A stretch of DNA of 64,000 nucleotides, taken from contig NZ_QZMS01000007.1 in assembly GCF_003614885.1 (NCBI RefSeq), forward strand, positions 806,001 to 870,000, read 5' to 3'. The translations under genes were made by a program, and so were the position numbers. Below are positions 34,035 through 42,760 of this stretch, in pieces. The stretch is from Photobacterium salinisoli. GTDB lineage: Bacteria; Pseudomonadota; Gammaproteobacteria; Enterobacterales; Vibrionaceae. The notes under the pieces are model-generated. The model was not told the DNA's origin. It saw only the letters and a list, made by a program, of their open reading frames with translations, and ran no database searches. The stretch's first letter is position 1; every line of letters starts with the position of its first letter.

Positions 34035-35788
34035 TGTTCGTCGCTCTCCAGAGTTGATATATCACCTTCGGGTAGCCCGAGCTCACGGGCTTTCAGCAGT
34101 CGGCGCATGATTTTTCCGCTGCGGGTTTTAGGCAGGTTGCGGCGAAAAACAATGTCCTTAGGCGCCACGGCAGCCCCCAAACGCTGGCGGGCAAAACCCA
34201 GTAACGCTTTTTGCAAAGCGTCATCGGGTGTGAAACCAGGCTTGAGGGTTACGAAAGCTTTGACGATTTCACCTGCGACAGGATCCGGTTTACCTATAAC
34301 GCCGACTTCCGCCACGGCTTCATGCTCCATCAGGGCGCTTTCAACTTCAAACGGGCCGATCAGATGTCCGGAAGACTTGATGAGATCATCTTTGCGTCCG
34401 ACAAACCAGAAATAGCCATCTTTATCTTTCATTGCCAGATCGCCGCTAAGATACCAGCCGTTAGCAAAGCAGCGGTGGTATTTTTCTTCCTGATGCAGGT
34501 AGCCACGAAACATGGATGGCCAGCCGGGTCTGAGGGCGAGTTCGCCAACTTGCATTGGCGCAGAAATCACCTCACTCGCCCCGTTGTCATTATGATTCAG
34601 GATTGCAGCCTCGATGCCGGGAAGGGGACGGCCCATAGACCCGGGTTTGATATCCTGACTGGCGAAGTTGGCAATCATGATGCCGCCGGTTTCTGTCTGC
34701 CACCAGTTGTCATGAAAAGGGACAGAAAAGACATTCTGGCTCCAAATGACGGCTTCAGGATTAAGCGGTTCACCGACACTGGCCATAAAGCGCAGCGACG
34801 ACAGGTCGTACTGATTTCGGATGTCGGTGCCTGCTTTCATCAGCATCCGAATGGCGGTTGGCGCTGTATACCAGACAGTTACCTGTTGTTGCTGAAGCAG
34901 GCGATACCAGCGCTCTACGTCAAATTCGGCTTCGTCGATGATCATTGTCACGCCTAAGCATAACGGGGCAATGATGCCGTAGGACGTGCCGGTCACCCAG
35001 CCCGGATCGGCCGTGCACCAGTAAATATCTGAGGGTGTCAGATCAAGCGCCCAGTAAGCCGATAACTGGTGGTACTCAACGGCCTGATGCACATGGATGA
35101 CACCTTTAGGCTTGCCGGTCGTCCCGCTGGTAAAGTGCAGCAGGGCCATGTCTTCGGGTTGCGTGGCGACGCAAGGAAAGTCGGGGTTGGCTTGCTGCAT
35201 TAACTCTGCCAACAAGTAGCAATCGGGTTCGGAATCAGGCTCACCATCGATTAAAATGACGGCTTTCAAACTTGGCAGTGTATGTCGCCATGATTTCACT
35301 TTTTTTCGATACAGGTTGAGGGTGGTCAGCAGTAATTGGGCTTCGCCAATTTCCATTCGTGAATGAAGAGGTTCAGGACCGAAAGCAGAAAATAGTGGCG
35401 TAAAAACACAACCGGCTTTTAACGTACCAAGCGCCGCTATATAAAGTTCAGGCTGGCGTCCGAGAAGGCTGAAAATACGTGCACCTACCGGTAAGCCTAA
35501 AGTTGGAAGTATGCTGGCAAAACGGCTGGTGAGTTGACTCAGTGCGCGGTAACTGTAGTCGGTTACCTGATCATTTTTACTGATCCAGCGCATAGCAAGT
35601 TTATCTGCGACAGGGCTATTGAGGTGACGGTCCAGTGCCTCAAAGCAAATATTCAGACCGCCGTTAGGCAGCCTTGTCAGTTGAGGTAAGTCTGAACAAG
35701 AGCTATCGAATTCATTATAGCTGTGCCGGTAATGTGCCAGATTGGCAGCAGCAGCCTTTGCTGATTTCTTAATGAGCGGATTTGCCAT
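34031..35788 (-). CDS. Acetyl/acyl-CoA synthetase (AMP-forming)
   Basis: 585 residues, ANL superfamily, closer in length to Bacillus AcsA (572) than to the 650-residue enterobacterial Acs. Core motifs are [20 protein letters not shown] near residue 205, [10 protein letters not shown] near 350, [21 protein letters not shown] near 455 and the C-terminal [12 protein letters not shown], whose Lys is the catalytic residue regulated by acetylation in Acs enzymes. The Trp in WWQTETGG, as in Acs, suggests a short acid such as acetate or propionate. First gene of the five-gene leftward operon. It could make acyl-CoA (or acyl-AMP for the ACP), which is inference. Confidence 0.9.
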   Translation of the reverse strand: MANPLIKKSAKAAAANLAHYRHSYNEFDSSCSDLPQLTRLPNGGLNICFEALDRHLNSPVADKLAMRWISKNDQVTDYSYRALSQLTSRFASILPTLGLPVGARIFSLLGRQPELYIAALGTLKAGCVFTPLFSAFGPEPLHSRMEIGEAQLLLTTLNLYRKKVKSWRHTLPSLKAVILIDGEPDSEPDCYLLAELMQQANPDFPCVATQPEDMALLHFTSGTTGKPKGVIHVHQAVEYHQLSAYWALDLTPSDIYWCTADPGWVTGTSYGIIAPLCLGVTMIIDEAEFDVERWYRLLQQQQVTVWYTAPTAIRMLMKAGTDIRNQYDLSSLRFMASVGEPLNPEAVIWSQNVFSVPFHDNWWQTETGGIMIANFASQDIKPGSMGRPLPGIEAAILNHNDNGASEVISAPMQVGELALRPGWPSMFRGYLHQEEKYHRCFANGWYLSGDLAMKDKDGYFWFVGRKDDLIKSSGHLIGPFEVESALMEHEAVAEVGVIGKPDPVAGEIVKAFVTLKPGFTPDDALQKALLGFARQRLGAAVAPKDIVFRRNLPKTRSGKIMRRLLKARELGLPEGDISTLESDEQ

Positions 35789-36060
35789 TTCTGATTACCC
35801 CTGTACCTGTCCGGGGAGTTGATGCCACTTCAAGCTGAACTCAGGCGTTGCTGTATTGCTGTATAAGGATAGTTTGTTTCGTCGTGAGGTGATGGTGACC
35901 GCTTGAGACAAGTAAGCACTTTTAAACACCCAATCGGTTTATCAAGCCTTGTACTACACTTAGCTCCTGAATCCTTTCTTCTGAAAATAGATTGATTTCA
36001 GGCTGATAAGCGGCGGTTAGCTTTTAAATGGAGGTCTGCATTGTGTCCACGGAGGTGGGA
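35789..36060. promoter_or_regulatory. Divergent promoter region acs operon / ABC operon
   Basis: 272 bases with the second copy of the shared motif, CAATCGGTTTATCA at 35932-35945 (144 bases from the acs start, 116 from the ABC start). GGAGGT at about 36051 is the ribosome site of the ABC gene. No other recognised operator was found. Confidence 0.45.
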
Positions 36061-36732
36061 ATGCTACGACTCATTGATCTCTGCAAAGGGTATCAGGATG
36101 GCAATGAGTTTCATTCTGTGCTTCAGGGAGCCGAACTGACATTGCAGCGGGGTGAACAGGTTGCATTGATGGGGGAAAGCGGGTCCGGGAAAAGCACATT
36201 GCTCAATCTTATTGCCGGGCTGGATAAGGCTGACAAAGGGGAAATCTGGCTGGCAGATACCCCGATTCATGCCGTCACAGAACGTGAGCGTACTGCTTTT
36301 CGCCGTCATCATATTGGTCTTATCTTTCAGCAGTTTAATCTGCTTCCTACTTTAACAACGCAAGACAATATTGAGTTTTGTCGTCAGTTAAAAGGCTTAC
36401 CGGAAAAGCCTGAGTTGTGGCGAACGATTGTCTCTGCACTGGATTTAAAACCTTTGCTTAAGCGATATCCTGAGGAAATGTCAGGTGGTCAGCAGCAACG
36501 GGCGGCCATTGCACGGGCCTTATACATGGAACCTGATATCCTGCTGGCCGATGAACCGACAGGCAGTCTGGATGAGCGCAATGCTCAGGCCGTGATGCGA
36601 TTGCTGAGCGGGCTTTGTGAGCAACTGAATTGCTCTTTACTGCTGGTGACTCACAGCAAGCAGGTTGCCTCACATATGAACGGCAGCATAGTGCTAAAAG
36701 GGGGCGTACTGAATGCGCAGCCCCGTCTTTAA
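36061..36732 (+). CDS. ABC transporter ATP-binding protein (LolD/YbbA/AttE-like)
   Basis: 223 residues from ATG 36061, preceded by GGAGGT; an upstream in-frame ATG at 36028 is less likely. Walker A GESGSGKST, Q-loop FQQFNLLPTLT, signature SGGQQQRAAIARAL, Walker B ILLADEPTGSLD and the switch His in VTHSK are all intact. This is the MacB/LolD type that works with FtsX-like permeases and acts on lipids, lipoproteins or peptides rather than importing solutes. It overlaps the permease gene by 20 bases. Confidence 0.92.
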   Translation: MLRLIDLCKGYQDGNEFHSVLQGAELTLQRGEQVALMGESGSGKSTLLNLIAGLDKADKGEIWLADTPIHAVTERERTAFRRHHIGLIFQQFNLLPTLTTQDNIEFCRQLKGLPEKPELWRTIVSALDLKPLLKRYPEEMSGGQQQRAAIARALYMEPDILLADEPTGSLDERNAQAVMRLLSGLCEQLNCSLLLVTHSKQVASHMNGSIVLKGGVLNAQPRL

Positions 36733-39178
36733 TGCTTTGTGGGGACATTACCGGCGCCACCCTCTGCAGGTAGTGCTCCTGCTGCTGGGATTAATGATGG
36801 GCGTTGCTCTGCTCGTTGGTGTGCTGGCGGTCAATCAGCAGGCTAAGGCGAGTTACAGGGCTGGGGAACTGTTATTTGATAACCCGTTCCAGTATGCCAT
36901 CCGGCATCATCAGGCAGGAATGACTGTGCCTCAGGGCTTTTACATTCAGCTGAGACGGCTGGGATATAAGCAATGTGTACCTCTCGACACCCACAGGATT
37001 CAGACGGCCGAAGCCGGTGAGCTGACGCTGGCTGGTATCGATCCGTTTGTTATGCTGCCGTTTACTCAGTCTGGCGGTCAGGTGACTGGAGCACTGTCCC
37101 TGACACAAAAACCGTATCCGATATGGATAAACCGGGAACTGGCCGCGATAAAAGGACTGAGAGAAGGGCAACTACTGACGCTGGATTCTGGCGATGCAGT
37201 CGGACGCCTGGTGCTGGTGGGAAATAACCGGATTCAGGGATCCCGCTTACTGGCGGACATGGGGTTGGTGAGGCAGTTATTCCCCCGCTCCGGTTTCACC
37301 GCTGTACTGTGTGGATCTCTGAGCAGTCAGGCGTTACAGGACATCAATACTTTGCTGCCCGGTGGTTTGATCCTGACTGAAAATGACAGTGCGCAGTTGG
37401 AGCCGCTCACCCGGGCATTTCACCTGAATTTGTTTGCAATGGGTATGCTGGCTTTTGTCGTCGGGCTGTTCATCTTCTATCAGGCCATGTCATTGTCGTT
37501 AACGCAACGCCAGTTTCTGGTTGGCTTGCTCTGTCAGGCTGGCGTGACGGGCAGACAGTTGGCTAGCGCCTTGTGTATTGAAGTGGTCATCTGGCTGTTG
37601 ATTGGTGTCGCAGGCGGTAACTTGCTGGGGCTGTTTCTGGCCCGTCAGCTATTGCCTTCTGTCGCCGTGACACTGAGTGATCTCTATCAGGCGAATATTG
37701 CGCTAACAACCGGATGGCACTGGCAATGGGGCGCGCTGAGTCTGGTTATCGCTGTTCTTGGCACTTTGCTGGCGTGCGGCTGGCCGCTGATGAGGCTGAT
37801 CCGTATTCAGCCAATCAGGCTGACTGCGCATATGACTATGGTAAGAGGCAGCTGGCGGGAATTTATCTGGCAGGCCGGTATGTCCGGCGTATTTATGATT
37901 GCTGCTGTCATTGTCTACTTTGTCGATCACAGCCAGTTTGCCGGCTTTGTGCTGATTGGCTGTCTGTTAGCGGCGGCGGGTTTGATCATGCCATTTCTGT
38001 TGTGGGCGGCTTTTAAAGCCATTGCCAGATGGCTGAGGTCGCCACGCTTACGCTGGTTTTTCAGTGATGCCGCCGCCAGCCTGAGTTACCGGGGCGTGGC
38101 GGCGATGGCCTTTATGCTGGCGTTGGCAGCCACAATAGGCATGGATACCATGGTGGGCAGCTTTCGGCAGGCCACTCAGACCTGGCTGGGCCAGAGGCTG
38201 GCTGCTGATATCTATGTACAGCCTGCCACGGCTCAGGCCGCGGGCATAGCAAACTGGGCCGCTGAACAGCCTGAAGTGACAGAGGTATGGTGGCGCTGGC
38301 GGCAGGAAGTCCCCGCTGAGTTTAAGGAGCACACCTTGCAGGTGCTCAGTATTGGTCGCTCAGACGGTGAAAAACAGTCGCTGCCCATGAAACAACACAT
38401 AGACGGCTACTGGTCGGCACTACAAACCAACGGCACCGAGAAAGTCTTTCTGGCCAGTGAATCTCTGGCGCTGAAAAGAGGATGGCAGCCCGGGCAGCGT
38501 GTTGATTTGCCATTAAGGCTGGGTGATAACTGGCTGATGGCCGGGATTTATTATGACTACGGCAACCCGTACAGCCAGATCTTTGTGTCGGATGAACAAT
38601 GGCACCGGCTGTTTCAGCAGGAGGGTAAAGTCAGTCTTGCCATCCATCTGAACAACGATGATCACACATCCGTTTTTCAGGACAACTTGCAGCAAGTATT
38701 TGGTCTGAAACCTAATCAGGTTCGCGATAACGCGCATATCATGGCACAGGCACTGACGGTATTTGATCGCACTTTTGTGGTTACAGCCACGCTGGGTAAG
38801 CTCACACTCTTGGTGTCAATCGGTGGTTTGTTCATTGCGACAATCGCGGGTGAGCTATCGCGGCAGAGACAGTTTGCGTTATTGCGCTGTATGGGTATGA
38901 CAGGTAAAGAACTGGCCTTACTCGGAGGAGGGCAGTTAGCAGCCATTGGCGTACTGACGGCAATGATTGCATTACCCCTTGGCTTACTGCTGGCACAACT
39001 GCTGATCGATGTAGTGCTTAAGTATTCTTTCGGCTGGACCATGCCTGTGCAGTTTTTCCCGCTTCAGTACCTGCTCACACTCGGGACGGCACTGACCGCA
39101 CTGCTGCTGGCCGGCGCGTGGCCTGTGTGGCGACTGGTCAAGCGCTCAGCCATGCTGTCGCTCAGGGAGGCATTCTGA
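36713..39178 (+). CDS. Large FtsX-domain ABC permease (YbbP/AttFG-like)
   Basis: 821 residues with two FtsX domains, about ten membrane helices: one at 14-36, three between about 235 and 360, two to three around 385-465, and three in the last 150 residues (KLTLLVSIGGLFIATIAGEL onwards). Two large periplasmic loops lie between. The length resembles E. coli YbbP (about 800). With the ATPase it forms a type VII/MacB-like system extracting substrates from the membrane; the substrate is unknown. The stop overlaps the next ATG (TGATG), a sign of translational coupling to the lipocalin-like lipoprotein. Confidence 0.88.
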   Translation: MRSPVFNALWGHYRRHPLQVVLLLLGLMMGVALLVGVLAVNQQAKASYRAGELLFDNPFQYAIRHHQAGMTVPQGFYIQLRRLGYKQCVPLDTHRIQTAEAGELTLAGIDPFVMLPFTQSGGQVTGALSLTQKPYPIWINRELAAIKGLREGQLLTLDSGDAVGRLVLVGNNRIQGSRLLADMGLVRQLFPRSGFTAVLCGSLSSQALQDINTLLPGGLILTENDSAQLEPLTRAFHLNLFAMGMLAFVVGLFIFYQAMSLSLTQRQFLVGLLCQAGVTGRQLASALCIEVVIWLLIGVAGGNLLGLFLARQLLPSVAVTLSDLYQANIALTTGWHWQWGALSLVIAVLGTLLACGWPLMRLIRIQPIRLTAHMTMVRGSWREFIWQAGMSGVFMIAAVIVYFVDHSQFAGFVLIGCLLAAAGLIMPFLLWAAFKAIARWLRSPRLRWFFSDAAASLSYRGVAAMAFMLALAATIGMDTMVGSFRQATQTWLGQRLAADIYVQPATAQAAGIANWAAEQPEVTEVWWRWRQEVPAEFKEHTLQVLSIGRSDGEKQSLPMKQHIDGYWSALQTNGTEKVFLASESLALKRGWQPGQRVDLPLRLGDNWLMAGIYYDYGNPYSQIFVSDEQWHRLFQQEGKVSLAIHLNNDDHTSVFQDNLQQVFGLKPNQVRDNAHIMAQALTVFDRTFVVTATLGKLTLLVSIGGLFIATIAGELSRQRQFALLRCMGMTGKELALLGGGQLAAIGVLTAMIALPLGLLLAQLLIDVVLKYSFGWTMPVQFFPLQYLLTLGTALTALLLAGAWPVWRLVKRSAMLSLREAF

Positions 39179-40290
39179 TGGGTGCTGATGCGCTGTTTAA
39201 GCGAATTATCTTTGTTCTGTGTCTTCTGTCTGGCACAACAGGGTGCGAACCGTCTGTGTCAGAAAACCGGGCTGCGGATATTCTGTCGCAGCAGAGCCAG
39301 ACGGGTTTTGAACAGGTCTTGCCCGGTCAGCCTCTGGTGTTTCCGCGGGATCATCTGAGTCATCCGGGGTTTCGTACCGAATGGTGGTATCTGACGGCTA
39401 ATCTGGAAACCGAGCAAGGCCAATGGATTGCGGTGCAATGGACTTTGTTTCGCATTGCCACTCAGCCGTTTGCAGGGTCTGAAAACGCCACAGGCTGGCA
39501 AGATACACAGCGGTTTATGGCACATGCTGTGGTGACCACGGCAGAGAAACGCTGGCAGGCAGAGCGGTTTGCCCGCGGTGGGATAGGTCAGGCCGGTGTG
39601 GAAGGAAAACCGTATCGCCTCTGGCTGGATAACTGGCGCTGGCAGGGGCTGGACTCATCACCATTTCCCGCTACCCTGACGTTTGCAGATGTCAGTGCAG
39701 ATGCCAGCATGGCCGCAACGCTCAATATCCGCAGCTACGGTAATCTGGTCAGACAGGGTGAGGCGGGTTACAGCCAGAAAGATCCTATGGATCCACGGCT
39801 GGCATCTTACTATTACAGCATGCCGTTTTTGCTACTGGACGGGGTTGTGACGCTGGACGGTGTACCGGTGGCGGTGAAAGGCGAGGGCTGGTTTGACCGC
39901 GAATGGAGTAGCCAGGCGATGTCTGAGCATCAAACCGGCTGGGACTGGTTTTCCCTTCATCTGGACGACGGCCGCGCACTCATGCTCTATCAGCTCCGCA
40001 GTACTCAGCATGATCCTTTTGTCTTCGGCAGCCTGAGCTGGCCCGATGGCCGTTCAATCGCCTTGTCTTCAGATCAAGCGTCGCTTACCCCGATAGCAAC
40101 AACCACGCTTTCCGGCCGGGCATACCCGATCCGCTGGCATTTACAAGTACCAGCACAGCAGATCGATCTCGATGTGCAGGCGCAAAGGGAAGATCAATTA
40201 CTGCCGTTCATTTTCCAGTATTGGGAAGGCCCGGTTACCGCTTCCGGCAGTCATCACGGACAAGGCTTTATGGAGTTGACAGGGTATTGA
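39178..40290 (+). CDS. Lipocalin-like CrtC/AttH-family protein, probable lipoprotein
   Basis: 370 residues from ATG 39178. An N-terminal signal ends in LLSGTTGC, a fair lipobox with Cys21-22, suggesting a lipid-anchored exported protein. The body has the AttH/CrtC (carotenoid hydratase-like) double lipocalin pattern: FPRDHLSHPGFRTEWWYLTA near residue 55, GEGWFDREWSSQ near 235 and TGWDWFSLHLDDG. In Agrobacterium attEFGH and many marine bacteria this protein is coded with exactly such an ABC-FtsX pair. Carotenoid hydratase activity is known only for true CrtC, and no carotenoid genes are nearby, so a lipid-handling or binding role is more likely. Confidence 0.85.
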   Translation: MGADALFKRIIFVLCLLSGTTGCEPSVSENRAADILSQQSQTGFEQVLPGQPLVFPRDHLSHPGFRTEWWYLTANLETEQGQWIAVQWTLFRIATQPFAGSENATGWQDTQRFMAHAVVTTAEKRWQAERFARGGIGQAGVEGKPYRLWLDNWRWQGLDSSPFPATLTFADVSADASMAATLNIRSYGNLVRQGEAGYSQKDPMDPRLASYYYSMPFLLLDGVVTLDGVPVAVKGEGWFDREWSSQAMSEHQTGWDWFSLHLDDGRALMLYQLRSTQHDPFVFGSLSWPDGRSIALSSDQASLTPIATTTLSGRAYPIRWHLQVPAQQIDLDVQAQREDQLLPFIFQYWEGPVTASGSHHGQGFMELTGY

Positions 40291-40343
40291 GTCGCAAACC
40301 GGACAGAAAAAAGTGCCGAGGAAAGATGATGTATCACTTTCCC

Positions 40344-41327
40344 TCAGCGAATTTTAAGCTGACGCGGAATCACTTCGACGCCGGCGCGATATCGGCCTGC
40401 GGTGGCATTGAGCGCCAGTTCCAGTGCGCTGTCAGCAATATCTTCAAACTGCTGTGGCAGAGAATGAATGCGCATGGGCAGAAAATCCAGCAATCTGTGA
40501 TCACCAAAGGTCGCCAGTTGGGTGGTGGTCATCAGCTCGGGGTGGGACAGAAAACAGTCCAGCATGCCTTCAAACAAGCTGTAGGAAGTAATGAGAATAC
40601 TGTCTGGCACCTGATCGCTGTCAATCCAGGTCTGCAGTAAACGCTGGCCTTCTTCGGGACTGAAGTGAGTGCCATACAGCGTTTTGACTGCTATGTCTGG
40701 CCGGTGATCACGGATGGCGGCATGGAATCCCATTTCCCGTTGTTGCGAGATACCCAGATCGGGTACGGCGCCAATCAGGCCAATCGACGTGGTGTCGTCT
40801 TTAATGAGCTGCTCGGTCAGCGAATAAGCACCGTCGTGATCTTCACTGATCACACAGGCAAAAAATTCATCGTCCAGGCCACGGTCAATTGCGATGACGG
40901 GAACACCGGCCTGCTGGATCTGACGGTAAAAATCATTGTCGGCAGGTAGGCTGCTCGCCACAATCAGGGCATCGATACGACGTCCTACCAGCGTCTGCGC
41001 CACTTTCATTTCGGTCTCTGGCTCATCGTCAGAACAGCTGATAATCACCTGATAGCCGGCTTTGCGTGCATCACGTTCAAGAAGCTTGGCTAATTTTGCG
41101 TAACTGGAGTTTTCCAGATCCGGGATGATCAGGCCAAGTGAACGTGAGCTGCCTGCCCGCAGCGCGCTGGCAGCATGGTCGGGTTTGAAATTGTGTTCAT
41201 CAACCACGGCCATGACTTTTTGCTGGGTCTTTTCACTGATCCGGTACTGGCTGGCTTTGCCGTTAATTACATAGCTGGCCGTTGTACGGGAAACGCCTGC
41301 CAGTCTGGCTATCTCATCTAACTTCAT
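40344..41327 (-). CDS. cra: Catabolite repressor/activator Cra (FruR), LacI family
   Basis: 327 residues (E. coli 334). The N-terminal helix-turn-helix MKLDEIARLAGVSRTTASYV and hinge helix (HAASALRAGSSRSLGLIIP) are the Cra form. The C-terminal domain senses fructose 1-phosphate (and fructose 1,6-bisphosphate). It is transcribed away from fruBKA, with several Cra operators in the shared 302-base region, so it should repress fruBKA until fructose 1-phosphate appears, and may control itself. A Cra-like sequence also lies before ppsA, as expected from E. coli where Cra activates ppsA. Confidence 0.95.
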   Translation of the reverse strand: MKLDEIARLAGVSRTTASYVINGKASQYRISEKTQQKVMAVVDEHNFKPDHAASALRAGSSRSLGLIIPDLENSSYAKLAKLLERDARKAGYQVIISCSDDEPETEMKVAQTLVGRRIDALIVASSLPADNDFYRQIQQAGVPVIAIDRGLDDEFFACVISEDHDGAYSLTEQLIKDDTTSIGLIGAVPDLGISQQREMGFHAAIRDHRPDIAVKTLYGTHFSPEEGQRLLQTWIDSDQVPDSILITSYSLFEGMLDCFLSHPELMTTTQLATFGDHRLLDFLPMRIHSLPQQFEDIADSALELALNATAGRYRAGVEVIPRQLKIR

Positions 41328-41413
41328 CGTGTCTCATTCACTCGAAAATCAGGCAAAGTGTGTGGTGGATCATAGATTCAAAACGGATCCAATGTCCATT
41401 GTTTGCAATTCTT

Positions 41414-41429
41414 GCTGAATCGATCCAGC
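41414..41429. promoter_or_regulatory. Cra operator 1
   Basis: GCTGAATCGATCCAGC: 15 of 16 bases agree with the GCTGAATCGTTTCAGC palindrome on one half and the other half is close. It is nearest to cra, 86 bases from its start, so it may serve autoregulation. Confidence 0.7.
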
Positions 41430-41435
41430 ATCATA

Positions 41436-41451
41436 GCTGAAAGGTTTCAGC
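41436..41451. promoter_or_regulatory. Cra operator 2
   Basis: GCTGAAAGGTTTCAGC has both half-sites (GCTGAA / TTCAGC) perfect. Centre-to-centre distance to operator 1 is 22 bases, two helical turns, which would allow side-by-side binding. Confidence 0.75.
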
Positions 41452-41488
41452 ACTGTCTTCTCAGATATTCTATACTCTCTGGTACAAC

Positions 41489-41504
41489 GCTGAAACTTTT
41501 TATT
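41489..41504. promoter_or_regulatory. Cra half-site
   Basis: GCTGAAACTTTTTATT keeps only the left half-site. It probably contributes little alone, or supports binding at its neighbours. Confidence 0.4.
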
Positions 41505-41513
41505 TACCTCGAT

Positions 41514-41529
41514 GCTGAATCGTTTCAGC
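41514..41529. promoter_or_regulatory. Cra operator 3 (consensus)
   Basis: GCTGAATCGTTTCAGC matches the consensus Cra site completely. It is about 100 bases before fruB and is the best candidate for the main operator of fruBKA. Confidence 0.85.
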
Positions 41530-41551
41530 TTTGGTTTTAGATATAGTTAAA

Positions 41552-41567
41552 GCTGAATCGAATATCA
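41552..41567. promoter_or_regulatory. Cra half-site near fruB
   Basis: GCTGAATCGAATATCA keeps the left half and centre (GCTGAATCG) and loses the right half. It is the copy closest to fruB, 62 bases from its start, and sits 38 bases after operator 3. Confidence 0.5.
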
Positions 41568-41629
41568 GACAAAACACTCAGTATATCCGGCCTCCAGAGC
41601 CGGTGAGAATAAACAGGGGAGTGAAACAG

Positions 41630-42760
41630 ATGTTGTCACTGACGCAACAAGACATTGTGCTGAATCAATCAGCCAGAGATAAAACCGCTGCCATATCGGC
41701 CCTTGCCGGTGAACTGACCCAGCAAGGCTTGGTGTCTGAAGGTTATGTTAAAGGCATGCTGGCCCGGGAGGCGCAAAACTCGACCTTTCTCGGTAGCGGT
41801 ATTGCTATCCCTCACGGTACAACCGATACCCGCGATCTTGTTCAGCAAACCGGGGTGAAAATTCACCATTATCCGAAAGGTGTCGACTGGGGTGACGGCA
41901 ATATTGCGTATCTGGCGATTGGCATTGCAGCGAAATCGGATGAGCACCTCGGGATACTGAAGCAACTGACTAAAGTGCTGTCGGCAGACGGTGTGGAAGA
42001 GCAGATCCGGCAATGTAACACTGCCGAGGCTGTAATCTCACTGCTGAATGGCGACACTCAGCTTGAAGCGGATTTTGATGAGTCACTGATTTCATTGCAT
42101 TCTCCTGCAACGGATTTACTTCAACTGACAGCGGTGGCGGCTGGTCTTATTAAAAATAAGCAGGCAGCCGATAACGCATTTGTTGCTGATGTGATAGCCG
42201 AGGGCGCGTCGTATCTTGGGCAGGGACTGTGGCTGGCAAGAAGCAGCAAAGGGGTAAGCCGTACTGCCTTATCTTTTGTGACACCGTCACAAGGAATCCT
42301 TCATCAAGAACAACCGGTCAAAGGCTTGCTGATGCTGGCAGCCTGTAACGCGGCCTGTCAAAAGCCGCTGAACCTGCTGGCGCAAAAGATTTATCAGAAC
42401 CAGCTGCACACCCTGTTTGAAGCCGACGCGACCCAATTACCGGCAGTGTTTACAGACGCTCAGCCGGCGGCGAGTGATGCAGCAAACACCGCCGTGTTCC
42501 GGATCCGCAATGCACATGGCCTGCATGCCCGTCCCGGTGCCATGCTGGTGAGTGTGGCGAAGAAATTCGAATCGGCGATTCAAGTGAAAAATCTGCAGGG
42601 CGACGGCAAATCAGTCAATGCCAAGAGCCTGATGAAAGTGATTGCGCTGGGTGTCAAGCATGGCCATGAACTGGAATTTATGGCAGACGGTTCGGATGCC
42701 CCTGAAGCCCTGTCGGCCATCGGAGATGCGATTGCTGGCGGACTGGGCGAGGGTAAATAG
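41630..42760 (+). CDS. fruB: Fructose PTS diphosphoryl transfer protein (EIIA-HPr fusion, FPr)
   Basis: 376 residues from ATG 41630 with GGGGAG upstream; the longer open frame to 41531 runs through the Cra operators and is not coding. EIIA domain at the N-terminus with phospho-His62 in GIAIPHG, a middle domain, and a C-terminal HPr-like domain with phospho-His299 in NAHGLHARPGAML. It takes phosphate from enzyme I and passes it to FruA, replacing HPr. First gene of fruBKA; fruK begins immediately after its stop. Confidence 0.95.
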   Translation: MLSLTQQDIVLNQSARDKTAAISALAGELTQQGLVSEGYVKGMLAREAQNSTFLGSGIAIPHGTTDTRDLVQQTGVKIHHYPKGVDWGDGNIAYLAIGIAAKSDEHLGILKQLTKVLSADGVEEQIRQCNTAEAVISLLNGDTQLEADFDESLISLHSPATDLLQLTAVAAGLIKNKQAADNAFVADVIAEGASYLGQGLWLARSSKGVSRTALSFVTPSQGILHQEQPVKGLLMLAACNAACQKPLNLLAQKIYQNQLHTLFEADATQLPAVFTDAQPAASDAANTAVFRIRNAHGLHARPGAMLVSVAKKFESAIQVKNLQGDGKSVNAKSLMKVIALGVKHGHELEFMADGSDAPEALSAIGDAIAGGLGEGK

